Below, piece after piece: positions 38,209 to 48,358 of a stretch of DNA of 64,000 nucleotides (its first letter is position 1; the number at the start of each line of letters is the position of its first letter). The notes under the pieces are model-generated. The model made no database searches. It saw only the letters and a program-made list of their open reading frames with translations, and was not told where the DNA came from. The position numbers and the translations under genes are program-made. This stretch comes from Mortierella sp. BCC40632 (lineage: Eukaryota > Mortierellomycota > Mortierellomycetes > Mortierellales > Mortierellaceae): contig WAEK01000002.1 in the NCBI GenBank assembly GCA_011634665.1, positions 696,001 through 760,000 of the forward strand, read 5' to 3'.

Positions 38209-38454
38209 AATGGTGGCTGCGGTTCAACTCGCCAAGCTCACACCTCTTTCCCGACACCATTGTCACTCTACAATCTCTCTATTTTTTCTCTTTTCTTCAG
38301 GCTCCCATTCCCCAATCCACACTCAAGCCTTCGCTTCCCGCACTTCTTTAACACTTTACTCTCACCTTCTCGCTCGCACTTCTCTCACACTCCCTTGCAC
38401 TTTTCTCACACTTACTTTCATACCGATTCCCTCACACTCCCTCACACACACTCT

Positions 38455-38535
38455 CACTCCCTCACTCTCACTCTCTCACTCTCTCATCTCTCACTCTCTC
38501 ACTCTCTCACTCTCTCACTCTCTCACTCTCTCACA
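38455..38535 (+). repeat. TCACTCTC tandem repeat in probable 5' UTR
   Basis: An imperfect 8-bp CT-rich unit repeated about ten times, ending about 60 nt before the start codon of the acyltransferase. It is part of a longer pyrimidine-rich leader (38270-38590). Confidence 0.85.
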
Positions 38536-38594
38536 GTTCTCTCGCTCTTACACACACATAATCACATCTACACTCATCTCCTAGACTTTCTCCA

Positions 38595-40202
38595 ATGGCT
38601 GGGCCAAACCTTCCTGTCGTCCGTAAAGTCGCTAACCTTGAGCGATACAGCGTTGCTCGCAACAATGCCGACGTTTACTATAACGTTGTGATCGGCGCAC
38701 GCCTTTCTCCTCGAGAGGATCTCCTGCCGCGGCTCCAGGATTTGCAAGGATGGCTTTCCGTCCTCGTCACTCCCTTGACCTGGCTTCTCCATGAGCATCC
38801 CTCGCTCTCTGTAGTCATTGGCGACCACCTCTCGACCTCTCCTGTCTTTCTCAAGCTCCCTTCTGTTGACTTGACTCGTGTGGTTCGATTCAGGACAATC
38901 GACCACCGAGATGAGATCACCAAGATCCTGCAAGAGGAACATGCCGACAAATATGATCTTGCCGATCACTCGATCCCCCTCTGGCGCATTATTGTCGTCC
39001 AAGTCAAGGCGGACAATACTTTCTTCGTCCTTTTTAATTTCCAACACACAATTGGAGATGGTCGCTGCGCTGTCGGACTTACCGAGCAGCTCTACGACCG
39101 ACTCAACAGCGAAGATGCCGACACTGTCGAAAGCAAGAATGATCAGGCCTTATCAATGGTAGTACCAGTTCCCCAGGATAAGCCTATGCCACTGCCGCTC
39201 GAGAGTATTGCTGATGTCAAGCCAAAAGCTTGGACAGTCATCAAAGAATTAGCCATGATCGTATTCCTGCCTGGTCCAGTGAAGAGAAAGCTTGAAAAAA
39301 AATATTGGGCAGGCGTGACTGACTCCCCCATCGGCGCCCCACATGAGACTGAAGTCGACTTGTGGTACTTGACTAAGGAGGAGACAAAGCAGGCTGTCCA
39401 AGCTGCAAAGGCAAATTCAACGACCATCCAGGCGCTACTTTTCGCGGCCTCTTGCTTTGCGACCAAGGCCTCCTTCCTGTCCTCAAAGACAACTCCAGCA
39501 CCATCGGAGAAGGGTAAAGCTGTTGCGGGATCAACTACCTCCGAACTCTCGACCACCAAAGATGCGCTTGCTTTCTCAACCCCAGTCGCGCTGCGTCCAC
39601 TTTTGACACCACCTGTGAGCTTATGCGAAATGGGCTGCCTTACAGCTGAGGTGTTCACCAAGAACGTCCAGATTAATCTTGAGACATCACTCTGGGAGCT
39701 GGCTCGGAAGTACCGCCAGCAAGTAATCAAGGCAACTCAAACTCCTAAAGGGATGACGGGTTTGCTTCAACACCTTGGTCTTCTCCAATATCTACCCTCA
39801 AAGCCGGGCGGTTGGGAGGAGTGGCTCTTGGGTCAGACCAAGAAGGAACAGCATGGACGCTCAGCGACAATTATGCTCTCTAACGTAGGCCAAGCATGGG
39901 CTCAGAAGAACTCGTCAGGAGAAGGACAGGCTAGACTACGATTCCGCGTTGAAGATCCTGTATTTTCACAGTCTGCCATGCCCTCAGCTGGACTTTTTTC
40001 AATGAGTGCGGCTACAGCAAATGGAGTGTTCTCGATCTCAAGCACCTGGCAAAAGTCATCCTTTAAATCTCGGGAAACAGCAGAGCTTTTCATGCGAGAG
40101 TTTAAGCGGATTATGATCGAAGCCTCGACTGAGGGATCTGGGTACCAGTTTAAGGACGCACTCAAGAATTCGGAGACCTCGTCGAAATCTTCTTCCATTT
40201 GA
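38595..40202 (+). CDS. Alcohol O-acetyltransferase-like acyl-CoA transferase (Atf/condensation fold)
   Basis: A single exon of 535 residues. It belongs to the CoA-dependent acyltransferase fold: 'FVLFNFQHTIGDGRCAV' supplies the HxxxDG active-site motif (His151, Asp155, Gly156). The N-terminal 'VVRKVANLERYSVARNN' resembles the opening of fungal alcohol acetyltransferases (LxxxExY..R). The second half contains a Ser/Thr-rich insertion (about 300-325), 'ALAFSTPVALRPLL', and a C-terminal region with 'FSMSAATANGVFSISSTW' that fits the channel-forming strand region. Family members esterify alcohols or related acceptors with acetyl- or acyl-CoA; some build larger natural products. The acceptor is unknown. 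No signal peptide, so probably cytosolic or lipid-droplet associated. Intronless, in contrast to PP2C next door. Confidence 0.85.
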   Translation: MAGPNLPVVRKVANLERYSVARNNADVYYNVVIGARLSPREDLLPRLQDLQGWLSVLVTPLTWLLHEHPSLSVVIGDHLSTSPVFLKLPSVDLTRVVRFRTIDHRDEITKILQEEHADKYDLADHSIPLWRIIVVQVKADNTFFVLFNFQHTIGDGRCAVGLTEQLYDRLNSEDADTVESKNDQALSMVVPVPQDKPMPLPLESIADVKPKAWTVIKELAMIVFLPGPVKRKLEKKYWAGVTDSPIGAPHETEVDLWYLTKEETKQAVQAAKANSTTIQALLFAASCFATKASFLSSKTTPAPSEKGKAVAGSTTSELSTTKDALAFSTPVALRPLLTPPVSLCEMGCLTAEVFTKNVQINLETSLWELARKYRQQVIKATQTPKGMTGLLQHLGLLQYLPSKPGGWEEWLLGQTKKEQHGRSATIMLSNVGQAWAQKNSSGEGQARLRFRVEDPVFSQSAMPSAGLFSMSAATANGVFSISSTWQKSSFKSRETAELFMREFKRIMIEASTEGSGYQFKDALKNSETSSKSSSI

Positions 40203-41149
40203 AGACCTCTAGATGGTGAAACACAACACCAACGCTAAACTTGTATACTCCTTTCTAGTCCTATCAGATCTCTAATTACCCATAACCCTATAAAACTTGT
40301 TCACGCTTTTTTTTTTTTTTTTTTTTTGTTTGGTTGGAGGCGACAATATGAAACTGTAACTCTACGATCTAAAAAAGGCTAAAGCAACTCCCTCAAAGTG
40401 AAAGTGTTCCACCTCAATGTTAACTCTTTTTCTTGGGTATGTACCAATATTGAAGACTTTGAGCCACCCTAGGCGCTTCTGGATCCATCAGACCCTGCCT
40501 TTGCCGTAACTTGTCGTAGACTTCCTTCCCCTCTTTGGTAGTTTGTCCATGTGTCGTGGCGGTTATTTTTGCATATTATGTAAAAGGTTGTTCATCAGGT
40601 CACCCGAAGGCTATCGTTCGGGATAGTCTTTGCCACTCCTCTCAGGCACAGCTGGTTTGGAATTATCCTCACAAATATCAATCTTCCGTTTGGATCAGAT
40701 ACCTTCGGCTTTTTGCCTTGGTTTTTGTAGTTTGAGAAGTGTAGGTGTGTGCGTGTGACGGATGTGAGGGAATGGCAGAGAAGGAAGAACAAAGATACTG
40801 GCGGTCAGAATTCTCGCAAGAGAACACCAACACGTATAAAAAAAAAGGTCTTCTAGTGCTATAAATATGGGATGAAAAGGCTAGCCCGAGGCGGAGGTTT
40901 CCTGTTTAGCAGCCAGACTTCAACGGAATGCATGGTAAGCATAAAGTTAGTAAGATACTCAGAAAATCGACATTGGTTCATAGAGACCCTAAGTGAAGGA
41001 TCCCAGTCTCTAAAACCTTGGTTATCGGTGTTAAACCGATATCGCTATTGAAAGTTAACAGTGATAGCGTTTTTTCCGCATAATATGTAAGGAAGATGGT
41101 CAGGGCTTCAGGGAGCAATTGCTCAGCGATCATAGAATATGGATCTGTG
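40203..41149. other. Intergenic, no gene seen
   Basis: 3' flank of the acyltransferase with a poly-T run (about 40310-40327) and A/T-rich sequence. Short open frames at 40535-40735 (+) and 40978-41196 (-) have no recognisable features. Retroelement-derived sequence begins by about 41.15 kb. Confidence 0.45.
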
Positions 41150-41743
41150 TTGAAGAATAAAACTTTCGAGCCCTCCTCAAGGACAACAAACAGCAAGCAA
41201 CGAACCCAAACCCAGCAGCAACTTCAGATGCCAATTATAAGCGAATGCACAAGACTTGGAATCACCCTCCGTATATTGTGGTGTCTAAGGAGGAGGTGAC
41301 GTTTGGTTGGATGTGGCCCACCCCTGGCTATGGTCCCTTTTTAGACATGCCAGGGGAGTACACTCCTCCAGCTTCGCGCGCAAGACCGAAGCCGCCTGAC
41401 ATCAGGCGAGCAAACGTCGCTGACGTTGACCTGCTTGATTGGGAGCCGCTCTCGCAGCTCCTGGACCCCTCGGACCCTTTGCCCTAGTTGTAGATCCTGC
41501 CTTTTGACTTGCCCCCTCTGCGGGTGCTCTTTGTACCTGGTCTTTTTCCCTTTCTCTGCATTTGTATTTCTAGTAGCTATATCGTTTCTGGGTCACCCTC
41601 CACCTTTTCCTTCTTCTCTCTACTCTTCTGTTGTAGGATAGTGTAGTTTTTGTGAACTAGCTGGCCACGTCCGCAGACCGTGGTATGAGTGCGCGCCGAC
41701 GAATAAAACCCCTAACGGGGCCCATAAAAAAAAAAAAAAAAAA
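41150..41743 (+). mobile_element. Probable 3' end of a non-LTR retrotransposon with poly-A tail
   Basis: An open frame of about 110 codons (about 41150-41487) ends in a Pro/Asp-rich segment, 'TFGWMWPTPGYGPFLDMPGE' to 'WEPLSQLLDPSDPLP'. It is followed by about 240 nt of untranslated sequence with a small CCCCTAACGGGG hairpin (41709-41720) just before A18 at 41726-41743. A truncated 5' side, short terminal frame, 3' UTR and A tail resemble a 5'-truncated LINE insertion. No reverse transcriptase domain remains. The A tail ends 87 bp from the tRNA gene. The assignment rests on structure, not on a domain match. Confidence 0.5.
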
Positions 41744-41805
41744 GAAGCTTATTGATCCAGATGGTCCTGTGCCGTTCGGGCTACTGGGAACTATGAGATC
41801 AGGGG

Positions 41806-41826
41806 CAAAAAAGTAAACAGCAAAAG
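41806..41826 (-). terminator. Pol III T-run terminator of tRNA-Ile
   Basis: On the minus strand a T4 run starts 4-5 nt past the tRNA 3' end, and a T6 run follows about 12 nt further on. Both are typical pol III stop signals. Confidence 0.7.
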
Positions 41827-41830
41827 AAGC

Positions 41831-41903
41831 TGCTCATTGCAGGGATCGAACCTGCGACCTTCGCGTTATTAGCACGACGCTCTACCGACTAAGCTAAACG
41901 AGC
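41831..41903 (-). tRNA. tRNA-Ile (anticodon AAU)
   Basis: A 73-nt intronless cloverleaf on the minus strand. The 7-bp acceptor stem is GCTCGTT/AATGAGC with one G-T pair; the D arm is GCTTAGTCGGTAGAGC; the anticodon stem TCGTG/CGCGA holds loop CTAATAA with anticodon AAT; the T arm is GCAGG TTCGATC CCTGC; the discriminator is A. The first anticodon A would be inosine in the mature tRNA, reading AUU, AUC and AUA. Box A (TAGCTTAGTCGG) and box B (GGTTCGATCC) are intact. Downstream on its strand lie TTTT and then TTTTTT (41806-41826), serving as pol III terminators. Confidence 0.96.
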
Positions 41904-42062
41904 TTCATATATTTTTTGTAGGTTTTAGAGCAAGATGATCCTAAAATTAGAGATGATATCACCGTATTATTAAATGTCCTCGGGGCTACAGCCACGTGAG
42001 CTGTTATGGTTGATGGCCACCGCTTTGCGGTGGCCGGGGCTAGATTAGGTTTTCTTAGTTTA

Positions 42063-42164
42063 GTTTTGCCTGCACGGCTATTCCAGCGGAAACAGATTGT
42101 TATAAAAAAAAAAGTTTTGCCTGCACGACTATTCCAGCGGAAACAGATTGTTATAAAAAAAAAA
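42063..42164 (+). repeat. Two tandem 51-bp units, each ending in an A tract
   Basis: The unit starts GTTTTGCCTGCACG and ends ...GATTGTTAT followed by A9-13; copy 1 is 42063-42113 and copy 2 starts at 42114, differing at one base (CGGC versus CGAC) and in A-tract length. This is like the tandem 3'-terminal units of some non-LTR retrotransposons. Confidence 0.85.
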
Positions 42165-42169
42165 AAAGA

Positions 42170-42332
42170 GGTTATGCTGTGGTCAGCAAGCACACTGGAT
42201 CAAAAACTGCTTAGGATTTTACCTACGGGAAAGGTCATAAAGATGCGTACCCTGACGGACGGTGCGGGGAGTGTGGTTACGAGGCCGAGGACAATGACCA
42301 CATATGGAGGTGTCTGGGATCAGAGGGAAAGA
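42170..42332 (+). pseudogene. Fragment of retroelement C-terminal zinc-finger domain
   Basis: One frame reads 'YGKGHKDAYPDGRCGECGYE' then AEDNDHIWRC and stops soon after. The C-x2-C...H-x3-C spacing (Cys at 42263 and 42272, His at 42299, Cys at 42311) matches the zinc-binding motif at the C-terminus of many LINE reverse transcriptases. The upstream part is broken by stops and the rest of the enzyme is absent. Confidence 0.5.
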
Positions 42333-42691
42333 TAAGAGAGATATGAAGCGAGGCTCTAAGGAGAATTGATGACTGAGGCGAAGGATCGGTCAGCCTAGCA
42401 TCGTAAGAACACTCCAGCCAGCTAGTTTAGGGTAAATCGCTTTCCCACTTAGCTCTCAATGGGCTTGGCTAATCTGTCTCTTGACAGATCTCAAAGAAAC
42501 AGACTGAGGCGACAATTCTATCGCGCATTTTGATAGAGTTCATAAGCGCCTTCTCCCCACGTTGCAGGTAGACCTATTTATTATGGACATGCTTTGTTGA
42601 GTGGAAAGCGGGTAATTAGCTCATTGCTGCGTCCTTCTAACGAGAAGGTTGTCTGCTCTGCTATTCATTCCCCTACTGAGAAGCAAATGCT

Positions 42692-43545
42692 TTACTCTGC
42701 TGGCTTCATAAAATTCTTCCGTTGTGGTTCTGGGGTGCCAGGGTGGCTAGTCTTCTTTGATGATGGCTGTCGTCGGTTACTCGTGTGATCCTTCTTTGGT
42801 TTTTTAGTCCGCACTGATTCCTTCAATTTGTCAGTCATTTCCTCCTCTCCGATTTCGTTTTGTCGCTCCCTCTTCAATTCTCGCTCTAGTTGTTGTTCTT
42901 CTGTTGATGCTGTTGCCATTTTCTACGATTCAAGGTGAGAAGATCATCGAGTTAGATCGTGAAGCTGATTGCTACACACTATATATGAGAAGTAACCAGA
43001 ACTTAGTCTTGGGACTCCAACAAAGTAAACTAACCTCAATATTTTTGTTGAATTTTTTGAATGAGACTCGGCCAACACTAGATTTTTCTTCAGAATCCAT
43101 TTGTAGAAAGCTGGGCTCATATTCGACTTGGAATTTACTGTGAACAGGGGAGAGAAAGAGAGAGAGGGAGAAAAGGAAAAAGAAGATAAGAAAGAATACA
43201 AGAAACAAAGAATTCATTCGCGCATGTGCAAAGGGACTCAACCTACGATTTAGGAGCTTCAACCGCCTTTTGATCCAAGACCCAGTGCGCTTCTGTCACA
43301 ACCCTGACGGTATCCTGTTCAAGCTTTTGCCGCATCTCTCTCTCCTGCTGCCGCTGCATGAACTATTGGAGCAAAGAGAAAAGAGTGAGTGTCAGCAGTA
43401 TTTTTCACCACCAAAAAAAAAAAAAAAAAAAAAAAAAAGACTACTGCTGATCTGCCAAGGAGTTTGGCTGGTTAAGGATGACTGTGCGACGAACCTTCAT
43501 AGTCATCAGCTTGCCCGAGAGCTCTTTCTTGTGCGGAATGTCCAT
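42692..43545 (-). CDS. MPP6: MPP6-type nuclear exosome cofactor
   Basis: Four exons: 43495-43545, 43247-43362, 43035-43137, 42692-42922; 166 residues, phases consistent. Exon 1 gives MDIPHKKELSGKLMTMK and exon 2 continues FMQRQQEREM, matching the family start 'LSKNLLRMKFMQR'. Then come 'TEAHWVLDQ' (family EEHWYLD) and 'SSVGRVSFKKFNKNIEK' (family 'GRMSFRGFNPEVEK'). The last 75 residues are Lys/Glu-rich and disordered. MPP6 binds the exosome core (Rrp40) and helps recruit Mtr4 for 5.8S rRNA processing and nuclear RNA surveillance. Its start is 158 bp from the divergent SPOUT-type gene, suggesting a shared promoter. The family is short and poorly conserved, but three motifs in order make the call good. 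Confidence 0.85.
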
Positions 43546-43703
43546 TTTGAATTGCGCGTGCTTGGTAGTAAGGAGGAAAGATGGAGGAACAATGGAGGTT
43601 CGGCAAGGCCATGCTTTGGGCGGTGTCTTGGCAGTCACAAAAAAAAAAAAAGAAAATACCGCCTTTTGTTTTTTGCAGAGCTCCTCCAGCATTCCTCTTG
43701 AAA
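43546..43703. promoter_or_regulatory. Shared divergent promoter of MPP6 and the SPOUT1-type gene
   Basis: Only 158 bp separate the two start codons. The segment contains an A12 tract near 43639-43651, a likely nucleosome-depleting element. No clear TATA box was seen on either strand. Confidence 0.55.
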
Positions 43704-45334
43704 ATGAGCGAGAACCGGTCCAACAAGGTACAGTTGTGCTCATTCAGGAGAAGGCGCAACCTTTGGTAGCCAGTAGTCAGCCTTTTCCCATTACGCATGT
43801 CCCCTTTCACGCTTACAAACGCTACGCTCCCTAATTCATTGTCTTTTTCAGCGCAAGAAAACATACGAGAACAAACAGAGGTCTGGACCAGACTTTGATA
43901 ACGACAATGGAGACCAGGATAGGGATCATCGTCAATATAAAGAGAGTAACTCGGATAGGAATGAACCCAAACAAAAAGCACTTTCACTCCAACAGCTCCA
44001 GCATGCAGCACACCTCGCATATCAGTTCCCAAAGCCGGAAAAAGGTCGTAAATGGACTGTCTCAATTGCACTTCCGGGCAACATTCTTGACAGTTCATTG
44101 ACAGTGGAGTTGAAGACATATCTTGTTGGACAGGTAATTTCTGCTTCTGCTGTTCTTAGAGAGAATGGGGTTGGTATAGTCAAATTCGAATTATAATGAT
44201 CAGAGTCTAAAATCCCTCTCCGTGGCTAGATTGCAAGGGCATGTGTGCTCTTCAATGTCGATGAGATCGTGATATACAATGAATCGGCAAAAGGTCAATC
44301 GAAAGAGAACCTAGGCAAGGACGATTACCTACCGAAGTCTGACCCCAATTTATTTATGGGCCGCGTTCTCCAGTATCTTGAGACACCACTGTAAGTTCTT
44401 GAAGAACTGAAAAGATTGGTTACCTACTTTTTGTGCTTTGGCAGTGCATCTTGCTGACAGTACCTCTGAAACCGCATAGGTACCTTCGGAAACTTCTATT
44501 CCCAATGCACCGAGACCTGAAGTTTGCAGGACTCTTAAATCCATTGGATCCACCCCACCACGTTCACCTTGATGAGCGATCAGCTTTCCGAGAGGGCGTA
44601 GTCGTTCGAGCACGGGATCAGCACTCTTCGATTGCCAACTGCGGTATGCGTAAAGAAGTTTTGCTTGATCGGAATGTTCCCACTGGTTCCAGAGTCACTG
44701 TAAGAATTGCAGGGACTGAAAAAGAGAAAAAAAGGATGGACAAGAATGCACGGAATCAGGCTGCCATTGAAGCCATGGAGGCTCAACTTATTGAAGAGAA
44801 AATGGCTTCGCAAGATTACGTCAAGGGAATTGTTGTTTCTCCTAAGACTCCAAGAGAAGAACTGGGATACTATTGGGGATATCAGGTTCGGCTTGCAGAC
44901 TCCATCTCCAAAGTCTTTACCGAATCTCCTTTCCCTGTAAGTATTGTTGTCAGGAATGCGTGTTTTCCGGACAGTTTCAAGTATGTGCATTGGCGTATTT
45001 GCTTACACTACTCTTTCACCGACCTCTTGTAAAATAGAATGGATACGATCTAACTATCGGTACGTCGGACAAAGGAGCGGCCATATCTCAATCAGTAATG
45101 GACTCGGTTCCCAAGTTCGAGCATGCTATACTCTTTTTTGGTGGCAACAACGGCCTAGAATCTGCAGTTGAATCAGACGAGGATCTCAAATGTGGAGCGG
45201 ATGAAACCAAAGACATGTTCGATTACTGGCTTAACACTTGTCCTTCGCAAGGTAGCCGTGTTGTCCGAACAGAAGAGGCACTATTGATTACTATGGCAAC
45301 TTTCCAAGCAACCTTTGCATCCAAAGGCATCTAA
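43704..45334 (+). CDS. SPOUT-domain RNA methyltransferase, SPOUT1/C9orf114-like
   Basis: Five exons: 43704-43727, 43852-44133, 44230-44390, 44480-44936, 45038-45334; 406 residues. After a charged N-terminal segment, 'KWTVSIALPGNILDSSLTVE' and 'TYLVGQIARACVLFNVDEIV' open the SPOUT fold. 'QYLETPLYLRKLLFPMHRDL' followed by 'KFAGLLNPLDPPHHVHLDER' is the hallmark of the family. An inserted OB-like segment holds 'FREGVVVRARDQHSSIANCG'. The trefoil-knot region includes 'GYYWGYQVRLADSIS', 'NGYDLTIGTSDKGAAIS' and 'HAILFFGGNNGLESAVESDE'. SPOUT enzymes use S-adenosylmethionine on RNA; human SPOUT1 (CENP-32) methylates rRNA and affects spindle attachment. The substrate here is unknown. The very short first exon (8 codons) was chosen because it gives an ATG in phase. 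Confidence 0.93.
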
Positions 45335-45924
45335 GACATATCGATCTTCTCATTATCTATAGCGGAACATGGGAGGGGGTAGGGGGTAGGGATCTATATT
45401 ACACGGTAGGTGGTTTTTGAGATCCGCCTGTGGTGTGTTAATGATTGTCTGTCTAAGGGCACTGAGATCCAATACCTATCCTAAAGCAACTTAAATAAAT
45501 GCCCTTGGTGTCTTGGAGATTACATGTAAGATCTTGAGCCGAAAAACTATCTTCACAAGGCGAGTTGACCCTCTTTAGTGGGATATCTGCTCCGCCCTTT
45601 CGTTTCTTGAGTAATTCCTTTGGCTTCATGTCGTCCCTCTAGTGGCCTGTAGCAGAGATCACTGCTAATAGAAAGGGGGACCAATCGCTATGGTAATATC
45701 CCTTTGATAGTATAATTGATGCAATGGTGGGCATTGAGCGAGTAAGAGAAAGGAGAAAAGAGAGCCAGCTACTGAGCAGCTTTTGGTGCATTGAACGAAC
45801 CAAGGACCCAATATATCCAGTCTCATCCTGTGTGGGATTTAAGCGCAACTAAACAAAAAGAATCGGCAGAAGGTTGATTCACTCTTGATTCTTTTGACCA
45901 TTCACCTTCACACATTTCATAACC
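45335..45924. other. Intergenic, no gene seen
   Basis: 3' flank of the SPOUT-type gene and promoter of NIF3. One short minus-strand frame (45639-45848) lacks any feature of interest. Confidence 0.55.
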
Positions 45925-47325
45925 ATGGCCCTTTTGCCTCGTGTGCTTAAGTCAATGGAGCGCATTGCTCCTCAGAGTCTCGCAGATCATGCTTGGGACA
46001 ATGTTGGTCTCTTAGTTGGTAAGCAAAAATAATACATGCTTGGTTTGAAGCAGATGCATCTCAACCCACTTTAGACGACTGACGCGACTCTCCTATAGAG
46101 GCTCCTTACCCCCGCGTGAGGGTTGCCCCAGCTACACCTCAGCGAGTCTTCCTCACGATTGACTTCACATCTGCAGTTGTGGATGAAGCCCTAAGCGATC
46201 CCTCCGTTGGTGTCATCATTGCCTATCGTATGTAATTTCCAGACGCTTTCTCCGCCGTGTGTTGTTCACCAAAGGCATGCCCATTTTGACTTGATTTGTT
46301 TCAATCGTCACCTTGTTTAGACCCACCAATTTTTCGTGGACTCAAGCGATTGCTTTTGAAAGATACCAAGCAGAGAATGGTATTGCAGTGTGCTGCAAAG
46401 GGCGTCAGCGTATTCTCACCTCACACTTCGTGTGACTCGTGCGAGGACGGTGGTAAGTAGGGGGCTCCATAACTCAAAAGTAATTGATAACAGCGTCTGT
46501 CCGTTAAAGAGTATATAATCCCAAGGCTTGTTACTGACCAGCTCTCAAACAATCGTGACTGCAACTGAATAGTAAACGACTGGCTGCTAAAGGGATTTGG
46601 CGATGCAGGAACAGTCAAGCCATATGTTCCTACTGAGAATCCTCCCGCAGGTTAGTCATTCATCTAGAAATATATAGAGATGACATGAGAGATGCCTCGC
46701 CTATCTGTTAGGAGAACTTCTGGTAAGGTCATTGGATACTAACCGTATGCTTTCATGTGTTTGCTGAAATCCTCGCAGGTCATGAGAAGTCAGGAAAAGG
46801 AAGGGTTTTTACTTTCCACGAGCCAAAGCCTGTTCAACAAGTGATTGACCAAATTAAACGTCATTTGGGCATGCAGCATGGTAAGTGCCATCAAAGGATT
46901 GAAACTAAAGCGGAAATAGGAACATTGCATCTAGAAGCACTCCAGGGTCCCTAAACGTTTTCTCCATATTCCCCTCTTCCTCTTCCTTTTCGTCGTTGTT
47001 TTTGGTAGTTCGCGCTGCAATCCACCCGAGTCATCAGAAAGGCGAACGCCTTATCTCAACAGTTGGCGCGTGGGCAGGGTCAGGATCCGAGATGGTGAAC
47101 CACAAGGCAGATCTCTATCTTACAGGCGAACTTGGACATCACGACGTCTTGGAGGCACTGGAGCAAAACAGCACGGTCATTCTTTGCGAGCACTCCAATA
47201 CAGAGCGTGGATATCTGGCTGATGTGCTCAAGCCAAAGCTTGAGGGATTGCTATCCACAGATGGAGGCGAATCTGTGGAAGTGATAGTTAGTAAGACTGA
47301 CAAGGATCCTCTGGTAGTCGTCTAA
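45925..47325 (+). CDS. NIF3 family metal-binding protein
   Basis: Six exons: 45925-46018, 46099-46227, 46321-46452, 46573-46650, 46779-46880, 47009-47325; 283 residues. The N-terminus 'RIAPQSLADHAWDNVGLLV' and 'VGVIIAYHPPIFRGLKRL' are the first conserved NIF3 block; 'CAAKGVSVFSPHTSCDS' follows. The C-terminal block 'GELGHHDVLEALEQNSTVIL' with 'CEHSNTERGYLADVLKP' carries the His and Glu residues that bind two metal ions in structures of the family. NIF3 proteins are conserved from bacteria to human; proposed roles include GTP cyclohydrolase-like chemistry and transcription co-factor work, but the reaction is not settled. Mitochondrial in yeast; no clear targeting peptide here. Every exon junction is phase 1, with introns of about 80-130 nt. 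Confidence 0.95.
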
Positions 47326-48358
47326 GAAACTAAGAAGTCATGCTTGGACTTTGAATATAAGATTGGGGCATTGTCCATTTCATCTGTTTTTGTTTTTTCT
47401 GCTCTTATTTTCTTGGGTTACGCTCGGTCCGTTGCATGGGGTCACTGCAGAGGAAGCTGTTAATCCTCAAAGAAGCAGTGCAAACCGAGGTCAATACCAG
47501 GTGAAATCGACCATAATATCTCAGCTATTTCTGTAAGCTTTCTACTTTACAATGATTGACAAAAGGATCTCCTGGGACCCTGGTTTCTTATGGAAAAGAT
47601 AGCCAGTCAGGGGTTTGTCAACGGTCACCTCTGTTCTCTTTACATAACAAATACTGGTTGCAACCAAGTTAACTTCGGGAGTAGGCAGTGCCTTAATCGG
47701 AGGCAGACTGTGACAACAACTGTTTGTGGATAAACACTCTAAAACTCTCTTCAGTAACCCATCCTCTATCACGACCGTTCTCAGCAATAGCTCCGTCTTT
47801 TCACTAGCATTCTTAATCTCTATCTTATTCGTACTGAAAGTTCAAATGGGGCTGGAGAGTGTTCTATAGGGGATAGTATCGTGACTGATCCCGAGGGCGA
47901 CTCGTTCCCTGGAGCCATAATTAAAGCACAGGGGAGAGCACGAGAAACTCGGGAGATAGTGCAAGTTATGTTATGTAGTTGATATGCTCTCTGTGATGCC
48001 CAAAGTTCGATACCGAGCCACTTCATCCAGAGTAGTGTCTACAGCTGACTACTCTGTTTGACTTTCTTTGGTCTAACAGACTCTGATAATCTGTCATCTC
48101 TTCAACTTCCTTTGGCTATCAAAAAGCAAATACATTGATACTAAGTTACAAGCCATTAAGTCCTGGATCAGTCACCTGGAGCATCAGCAAAGGCCAAGTT
48201 GCCTCCGGTAGACAATCAAAAGTGCGCGACGCCTACGGACGCTTATTTCCATACATGTCGCTATCTCGGTGGTGAAATAAAGCCAGGAGAGTGATTCAAA
48301 ATTTCACCCCCAGCTGAAATTTAGCTCCTTCTCTCTCAACCAAGAAAAAGTCAACACA
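47326..48358. other. Intergenic, no gene seen
   Basis: About 1 kb between NIF3 and the P1 gene. No conserved frame and no repeat of note; presumably the P1 promoter lies in the last 200-300 nt, although no TATA box is obvious. Confidence 0.55.

Larger units (their letters stand above)
37582..38594. other. Intergenic, PP2C 3' flank and acyltransferase promoter
   Basis: About 1 kb. The proximal part is T/C-rich 3' UTR-like sequence. The distal part contains a TATTTAAA motif at 38201-38208 and a long CT-rich tract. No gene seen. Confidence 0.5.

Noticed and set aside
42594..42788. Plus-strand frame
   Set aside because: Antisense to the last exon of the MPP6-type gene, which has clear family support.
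43472..44119. 215-codon minus-strand frame
   Set aside because: Antisense to exons of the SPOUT-type gene and read through an A/T tract; only the short MPP6 exon inside it is in use, in another frame.
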